A stretch of DNA of 64,000 bases from Bacteroidota bacterium (GTDB lineage Bacteria > Bacteroidota > Bacteroidia > Chitinophagales > Chitinophagaceae), in the NCBI GenBank assembly GCA_947452905.1, contig CANGEP010000001.1, positions 248,001 to 312,000 of the forward strand, in the 5' to 3' direction. Positions 62,253 through 64,000 of the stretch are shown here, piece by piece. Position numbers and translations under genes: made by a program. Position 1 is the stretch's first letter. Every line of letters begins with the position of its first letter. The notes under the pieces are model-generated. The model was not told the origin of the DNA, searched no databases, and saw only the letters and a list, made by a program, of their open reading frames with translations.

Positions 62253-63383
62253 TTATAATTGTTGATGTAAAGTTAAAAAGTTTTCAGCCATTTTTTCCCA
62301 GCTGTATTTTTTCTTTTCTATTTGAATATTGGAAATAAAAGATTGCTCCCCTAAGTCATATAATTTTTCAATTCCATGGGCTATGGAATCTACATCTGGG
62401 TTAACTACTAATCCCACTTTTTCATGAGGAACAGTATCAGCTAGACCACCCACATTGGTTACCAACATAGGTTTTTCAAAATGATAGGCAAGAGGCGTTA
62501 CACCACTTTGTGTTGCATTTTTATACGGTTGTATAATAAAGTCGGCACTGCAAACATAATTTTTAACGAATTGATCTGGCACAAATTCGTTGTGGATAAT
62601 AATGCGATTTTGTAAACCCAACTTATTAATTAAATCATAGTAAGGTTGTGCCTCTTCATAAAATTCACCTACCACTAATAAAGTAATATCTTTTGCCAAA
62701 ATATTGGGGGCTGACATTGCCTTTATTAAAAGATCCAAACCTTTATATTTTCGGATTAATCCAAAAAATAAGATAACTTTTTTATCTGTTGGTATATTAA
62801 TATTTTGCCTTGCTTCAACTTTAGGAATGGCAATGCCAAAGTGCTCGAATATAGGATGAGGAGACAGTATTATAGGTTTAGAGGAGAATTTCCTAACATC
62901 TTTACTAACTTTTTCACTCATGGTTAAAAATCCATTCATGGCGTTGGCAAAATATTTAGTCAATAATTGATCGCCAATTCTTTTTTCATGAGGAATCATA
63001 TTATCAACAATCGCAATAACTTTTGTTTTTTTATTTCCACTTGCAATTTTACAAATAGTTCCCAAGCAAGGAGCTAAAAATGGAATCCAATAACGAACAA
63101 TAATAAGATCAGGTTTTTGTTTTCTCAATAATAAACCTATTCGAATCCAATTTATTGGATTGATTGAATTAATTCTTGCATTTGATAGTATTCCTTCTGG
63201 GGCAGGGTCGCTACTAAATTGCGTTTTCCCTGGGAACAATAGAGAAGGGTATTGTAGGCTAAAAGTTTCTATACTTGCCTTTATTCCCAAATCATTAAAA
63301 GTACGGGCTAATTTTTCATCAAAAGCGGCAAGTCCACCTCTTAATGGCCAAGCGGGGCCAATTATGACCAAAGAATTTACCAT
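62253..63383 (-). CDS. Family 4 glycosyltransferase
   Basis: The 376-residue GT-B glycosyltransferase begins with VIIGPAWPLRGGLAAFDEKLARTFNDLG. The donor site has the GT4 signature near the C-terminus: FIIQPYKNATQSGVTPLAYHFEKPMLVTNVGG, with the Glu-x7-type GT4 pattern less clear. It transfers a sugar, probably to LPS or a surface glycan, given the gmhA/gmhB neighbours. The start overlaps the end of the GT2 gene by 7 bp. Confidence 0.88.
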   Translation of the reverse strand: MVNSLVIIGPAWPLRGGLAAFDEKLARTFNDLGIKASIETFSLQYPSLLFPGKTQFSSDPAPEGILSNARINSINPINWIRIGLLLRKQKPDLIIVRYWIPFLAPCLGTICKIASGNKKTKVIAIVDNMIPHEKRIGDQLLTKYFANAMNGFLTMSEKVSKDVRKFSSKPIILSPHPIFEHFGIAIPKVEARQNINIPTDKKVILFFGLIRKYKGLDLLIKAMSAPNILAKDITLLVVGEFYEEAQPYYDLINKLGLQNRIIIHNEFVPDQFVKNYVCSADFIIQPYKNATQSGVTPLAYHFEKPMLVTNVGGLADTVPHEKVGLVVNPDVDSIAHGIEKLYDLGEQSFISNIQIEKKKYSWEKMAENFLTLHQQL

Positions 63384-64000
63384 CCTTGTGTATCTTCAAT
63401 TAAATAGCTATTTCTTTCAGGGGCATTTCGATTCACTAATTCAGCTATAAATCCTGCCAAAAATAATTGCATACCTACAATGATAGCTGTTAAGGCAATA
63501 TAAAAAGAAGGTTTATTAGTAATTGAAGTATCAGGATATAAAAATTTAGATAACACAGTATATCCTACTGATCCCATTCCTATCAAAAAGAATAGGGTGC
63601 CAATGAGTCCAAAAAATTGCATTGGTTTTTTACCAAATTTGGATAAAAATTGAATGGTCATTAAATCTAAAAAACCATTCACAAATCTTTCCCAACCAAA
63701 TTTAGTGGTGCCATATTTTCTGGCTTGGTGAACCACTACTTTTTCGCCAATTTTTTTAAAACCTGCCCATTTAGCGAGAATAGGTATATAACGGTGCATT
63801 TCACCAAAAACTTCGATACTCTTTACCACTTTTAATTGATATGCTTTTATACCACAATTAAAGTCATGTAAAATAATACCAGAGCTTTTTCTTGCTACTG
63901 CATTATATAATTTAGAAGGGATATTTTTAGTAAAAGTATTGTCGTATCGTTTTTTCTTCCATCCACTTACTAAATGAAACCCTTGACGCACAATCATGTC
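63377..64000 (-). CDS. GT2 family glycosyltransferase (5' part cut by window edge)
   Basis: This is the C-terminal part of a GT2 polyprenyl-phosphate-type glycosyltransferase, still in frame at the window edge. Visible: DMIVRQGFHLVSGWKKKRYDN, LHDFNCGIKAYQLKVVKSIEVFGEMHRYIPILAKWAGFKKIGE (acceptor helix) and two C-terminal transmembrane helices (FFGLIGTLFFLIGMGSVGYTVL and FYIALTAIIVGMQLFLAGFIAEL). It is similar to ArnC/GtrB-like GT2 enzymes. The N-terminal catalytic Asp region lies beyond position 64000. The start shown in the ORF track at 63997 is not the true one. Confidence 0.9.
   Translation of the reverse strand, partial: DMIVRQGFHLVSGWKKKRYDNTFTKNIPSKLYNAVARKSSGIILHDFNCGIKAYQLKVVKSIEVFGEMHRYIPILAKWAGFKKIGEKVVVHQARKYGTTKFGWERFVNGFLDLMTIQFLSKFGKKPMQFFGLIGTLFFLIGMGSVGYTVLSKFLYPDTSITNKPSFYIALTAIIVGMQLFLAGFIAELVNRNAPERNSYLIEDTQGW

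Overview
The window is AT-rich, gene-dense chromosomal DNA of a Bacteroidota bacterium. Several things point to this phylum: -7 promoter boxes of the form TAnnTTTG, start sites without Shine-Dalgarno motifs, the DUF4295 ribosomal-type protein after rpmB-rpmG, DUF2027-Smr, the alternative GlmU family, a fused SpmA/SpmB protein, a bacilliredoxin, and TonB/CarboxypepD_reg outer-membrane receptors. The protein set looks most like Chitinophagales/Chitinophagaceae; that placement is inference. Almost everything is core genome. I see no insertion sequence, prophage, CRISPR array or integrase.

Layout. 0-6 kb: end of an unknown gene, the ribosomal operon rpmB-rpmG-DUF4295, ftsY, a prenyl synthase, an APC permease and a DUF2027/Smr protein. 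6.2-7.7 kb: RNase P RNA and prfB (RF2), which carries a complete +1 programmed frameshift. 7.7-13.9 kb: envelope biogenesis, with amidase-MlaD-OstA on the minus strand, divergent from an LptD-like barrel. 13.9-16.3 kb: minus-strand operon of a class I isoprenoid-synthase-like protein, ung and plsC. 16.3-16.7 kb: repeats and hairpins next to tRNA-Arg(TCT). 16.7-24 kb: TcdA, a Ycf48-like secreted protein, a YciI-like protein, tRNA-Val(TAC), an RlmL-type methyltransferase, and a minus-strand YkgJ / NamZ / LtaS-like operon. 24-32 kb: topoisomerase IV operon parE-DUF1835-cupin-parC, then a CvfB-like S1 protein and a thiolase. 32-43 kb: bacilliredoxin, DEDDh exonuclease, polyprenol-phosphate mannosyltransferase, EamA transporter, TonB receptor, S9 peptidase, 2-oxoacid dehydrogenase E2, CinA and a thioesterase. 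43-49.4 kb: a tight block of a giant TPR protein, a barrel with a lysine-rich N-terminus, a membrane-anchored HU/CCDC81-like protein and a zinc-ribbon methyltransferase. 49.4-61 kb: glutaminyl cyclase, ychF, SpmAB, EVE, LutA-like, TPR, pdhA, pruA, alternative GlmU, tpiA and lepA. 61-64 kb: a surface-glycan/LPS block of GmhB-like, GmhA, GT4 and a GT2 cut by the window edge.

The main themes are translation and RNA processing (L28, L33, DUF4295, FtsY, RNase P, RF2, EF4, YchF, tRNA and rRNA modification) and outer-membrane/envelope construction (LptD, OstA, MCE, PlsC, LTA-synthase-like enzyme, receptors, glycan enzymes). The most noteworthy signals are the intact SD-dependent RF2 frameshift in an otherwise SD-less window, promoter boxes that abut start codons (possible leaderless mRNAs), the uncharacterised isoprenoid-synthase-like gene, the 43-49 kb envelope block, and the hairpin/tandem-repeat patch beside tRNA-Arg. 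No clearly new defence or mobile system was found.
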